From the NCBI GenBank assembly GCA_009733575.1, contig ML770178.1, positions 5,646-15,953 of the forward strand: DNA of 10,308 nucleotides. The letters run 5' to 3'. Every line of letters begins with the position of its first letter. Within the stretch, counting starts at the first letter, position 1. The DNA is from Gymnopus androsaceus JB14 (taxonomy: Eukaryota; Basidiomycota; Agaricomycetes; Agaricales; Omphalotaceae). This document shows positions 8,402 through 10,308 of this stretch, piece after piece. Made by a program: the position numbers and the translations under genes. The notes under the pieces are model-generated. The model was not told where the DNA came from and did not search any database. It saw only the letters and a program-made list of their open reading frames with translations.

Positions 8402-9341
8402 TATACCACGCTGTAAATCAATGTTCTGAGTGCACGACATCTGAATCTGTTGAATCGGAGTTACCTTAATTACACTAGTAGAAACTAACACTGAATTACC
8501 ATAAGTCTCAATGAATGTAGCAAGTATGGTATCTTACAGGTGTTCAAAGGGCCTTGATAGTATGGTATACAGTACTGTATGCCTATAACACTGGGACTGT
8601 ATACACAATGTCTGGGCTTAGTATGTGTGTTGCACACCGCTGCACAGATCAATCCCACTGTATCATTGAATCTACATTAAATTTTTGGTATTGGATTGCA
8701 AAAGAATAAATGCTACTGATATGAGATCCAGTTATGCTCGGCTTGTATCTAGGTTCTGAACCATCTACATATGTATGTAGATATGACTGTCAATGCAGGG
8801 CTGCTGCTGTAAATTTTTCTCCCTGAGTACGGTACAGGTACGCAACAGTGATGCATATGCTGCCATTATTGTCCCATACACATCAGCAAAACCAGTATTT
8901 TCGCTGGAGAAAACCCATTCATTTGGGACATCTCTGGCGTTATAAATACATTTCAAACAACAATAAATTTATCACTTCCGCTGCATATATGCAGCCTTTC
9001 ACCCCAGAAGGACTTTATAAAGTCTTCTATAAATGGTTTACAGTGTTTCCATGAGCAGTACATAGGTGTATTGACAGTATTGCTGTGCAATATTTATGAG
9101 TATTGAAGTACAGTGAGCATGATCACTTCATCAGCAGAGCTTCCTGCTCACTACGGGATGCTTAGATAGTCATTCAGAGCTAGATAGGAGATGTAGATAC
9201 CTCTGTATGCAGATATGTTCCATGAATATAGTGATGACAGTGGCAATCAACTTTATAACACATCATGCTTGCGGAGCGATGCCAGTGAGACTTAGACCCT
9301 TAACTTAGTATTAGACAGCCTTAGAATGCTTTTACAATGAT
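8402..9341. other. Intergenic stretch without a recognisable gene
   Basis: 8432-8760 belongs to the inverted repeat. The rest is AT-rich with many short TACTGTAT/TACAGTA-like words (for example 8567-8581) and no clear RNA gene. The only frame worth listing is the minus-strand one at 8765-8956. Confidence 0.4.
8765..8956 (-). CDS. Possible coding fragment, unrecognised
   Basis: A 63-codon frame begins with an ATG and contains NARDVPNEWVFSSENTGF and ADVYGTIMAAYASLL, which reads like real protein for the first 40 residues. The tail is low in complexity and ends in the CATATG-rich area near 8765. It may be a relic exon of a transposon or host gene. I see no domain, and no neighbouring exon could be joined with confidence. 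Confidence 0.22.
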   Translation of the reverse strand: MKCIYNARDVPNEWVFSSENTGFADVYGTIMAAYASLLRTCTVLREKNLQQQPCIDSHIYIHM

Positions 9342-9409
9342 CAAGTTAGACAAGTTAGAATAAGTTAGAACAAGTTAGACAAGTTAACTTGGTCGACCAA
9401 GTTAACTTG
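9342..9409 (+). repeat. CAAGTTAGA tandem array ending in a 30-bp palindrome
   Basis: Near-identical units of CAAGTTAGAM repeat at about 10 bp (9342, 9351, 9361, 9371) and run into a perfect palindrome at 9380-9409. More diverged AAGTTAAC words follow to about 9470. The motif is the reverse complement of the AACTTG array at 7205-7304. Confidence 0.7.
9380..9409. repeat. Perfect 30-bp palindrome
   Basis: The half CAAGTTAACTTGGTC is followed directly by its reverse complement, with no spacer. Each half itself contains the 12-bp palindrome CAAGTTAACTTG, so the whole is nested. The centre is GTCGAC. Confidence 0.9.
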
Positions 9410-9511
9410 CTAACTTTAAGTTAACTTTCAATTCACAAGTTAGCGGAGTTTGAAAATCCAAGTTAATTTGGTAGGGCCCCGCGCTAGGCTACCGGCGCGC
9501 GCGCCTGTCAT

Positions 9512-9742
9512 GTGGCACGCACGCATCATCGTTCGAAAAGTGCGGACTTATTTTTGTCCACTTTTCAACGGCATATATATCATCGCCGGTATTTGAAGTC
9601 CCTGTTGCCGTATGACATGGAACTCCTTCAAGCAAAGAAAGATGTTACATTTTCTATGCTAGAGAAGAATGGTGTGTACGATCAAGGTTCGGACTCTATG
9701 GATAAAACTGTGAGTCGTAGTATAAATGTTCGCTGCTCATGA
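9512..9742 (+). CDS. Possible exon, unrecognised
   Basis: A 76-codon frame that begins at GTG. The part from about 9591 (LKSLLPYDMELLQAKKDV, SMLEKNGVYDQGSDSMDKT) looks like coding sequence. It meets a good donor, GTGAGT at 9710, and CACTAG near 9758 could be the acceptor of a short intron. The next frame (9762-10031) stays open but does not join in phase, so I could not build a gene. An upstream ATG at 9510 is in another frame. No domain is recognised. Confidence 0.25.
   Translation: MARTHHRSKSADLFLSTFQRHIYHRRYLKSLLPYDMELLQAKKDVTFSMLEKNGVYDQGSDSMDKTVSRSINVRCS
9530..9570. repeat. Imperfect inverted repeat (hairpin)
   Basis: The left strand (9530-9547) and right strand (9556-9570) pair over 15 bases, with a one-base bulge (C) and a two-base bulge (CG) on the left strand. 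The loop is 8 bases. It lies inside the candidate exon that follows and argues that part of this frame may be non-coding. Confidence 0.5.
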
Positions 9743-9761
9743 ACTGACGCAACACTAGTGA

Positions 9762-10031
9762 TTGGCATCTGTGGTGGGACTTGTCGCTAACACAGCTATG
9801 CGCAGCTCTTCGCATCGCATCGCATATGCGTCAAGAATTTATCGCATCCGCGGCATATCCATCAGCATGAAACTTGGAATATCAACCAAGCTTTCTTCAC
9901 CACATTCCTCCCCGCAGAATCCTGTGCTGTTGGACATGGTATGTCCTACGCTTATAGTCGAAATATCACTCACAGTATCGAATCATAAAGTATCTCTGTT
10001 TTCGCATACTGTATCTTTTGATAGAAGATAA
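9762..10031 (+). CDS. Open frame without recognisable product
   Basis: An 89-codon frame that starts at TTG. It is rich in Ser, Ile and Arg, with no motif I can name, and includes a short GCATC-type direct repeat near 9812-9826. GTATGT at 9938 could be a donor site. It may be a downstream exon of the candidate at 9512-9742, but the phases do not fit as read. Confidence 0.15.
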   Translation: MASVVGLVANTAMRSSSHRIAYASRIYRIRGISISMKLGISTKLSSPHSSPQNPVLLDMVCPTLIVEISLTVSNHKVSLFSHTVSFDRR

Positions 10032-10308
10032 TGAATATCATCGAATAATTATCATTGAACGAAATATTTGTTCTCCTACTATCTTTCAGCAGGGTGTAAT
10101 TCACTCACGAATCTTACAAAATCGTACTAGATTTACTAGAGAATTTCGTATCATGAGATAACTAAGGTATCAGCGATGGTGAGAGTACGGACGATAAGCG
10201 AAAAATCCGTCGAAAATTCTTGCGTAAAGAATTTTTTCCGTTTCCGGTGTGAGTAGTCGAGGGAGTCGCAGTTGTAGTCATAGGGGTTGTTATAGACATA
10301 GATGCATG
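10032..10308. other. Right edge, no gene seen
   Basis: No long frame. It contains one perfect hairpin, AAAATTCTT (10213-10221) with AAGAATTTT (10227-10235) around a 5-base loop. Its role is unknown. Confidence 0.4.

Larger units (their letters stand above)
7056..8760 (+). repeat. Right arm of the long inverted repeat (intact copy)
   Basis: This is the partner of the left arm at 1-3310. It contains exon 1 of the dioxygenase-like gene, an AACTTG array, MITE 1 with an intact target duplication, MITE 2 and flanking DNA. The perfect 8-bp duplication around MITE 1 shows that this copy keeps the original structure. The outer edge is set near 8760, where the match to about position 130 fades. Confidence 0.7.
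7162..9496. mobile_element. Possible larger non-autonomous element with inverted ends and AACTTG arrays
   Basis: GCCGGTGGCC at 7162-7171 faces GGCTACCGGC at 9487-9496, a 9 of 10 inverted match. Inside each end lies CGCGCTAGG (7181-7189 and 9480-9488), then an array of AACTTG at 7205-7304 or its reverse complement CAAGTT at 9342-9409. Arrays of one motif in opposite orientation just inside the ends are typical of subterminal transposase sites in DNA transposons. No transposase frame and no target duplication were seen, and the two MITEs would be nested inside. The array pair is seen directly; the single element is inference. Confidence 0.3.

Noticed and set aside
9757..9790. P-loop kinase motif (IGICGGT)
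   Set aside because: The glycine-rich words occur in one frame only and a stop follows two codons later; no lysine-containing Walker A motif is formed.

Overview
The window looks like nuclear DNA of a basidiomycete fungus, probably an Agaricomycete. The two recognisable genes are split by many short introns (about 45-70 nt, GT...AG). One is a BTB/POZ-like protein of a type expanded in mushrooms. The intergenic DNA is packed with small non-autonomous transposons. No bacterial operon, Shine-Dalgarno or rRNA signal was seen.

Layout: (1) 1 to about 3310 (possibly 3555) holds no credible gene. It is a degraded, collinear, inverted copy of the right side of the window, from about 8760 back to 7056, and it carries the same two MITEs and the same first exon. 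The copy differs from its partner mostly by small insertions, so it is up to about 2.8 times longer per interval. That looks more like uncorrected long-read sequence than natural divergence. (2) 3845-4941 (+) is a BTB/POZ-like gene in at least four exons with two frame breaks. (3) 5104-5300 is a tRNA-derived, SINE-like unit with RNA polymerase III A and B boxes and a terminal T-run. (4) 5326-7104 (-) is an eight-exon gene, convergent with the BTB gene, whose C-terminus looks like a 2-oxoglutarate/Fe(II) dioxygenase. It carries an in-frame TGA and about two single-base frame breaks. (5) 7160-9500 is transposon-rich: AACTTG arrays at both ends in opposite orientation, a hAT-like MITE with perfect 16-bp terminal inverted repeats and a perfect 8-bp target duplication (7330-7910), and a related MITE (8057-8401). 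(6) 9500-10308 has one possible exon and small hairpins but nothing I can name.

No genes clearly work together. The two genes converge on the SINE-like unit, and the AACTTG array and MITE 1 lie just upstream of the dioxygenase-like gene, where they could affect its promoter. Single-base losses inferred in G and A runs of both genes, plus the noisy left arm, raise the question of assembly quality. Real pseudogenes remain possible.
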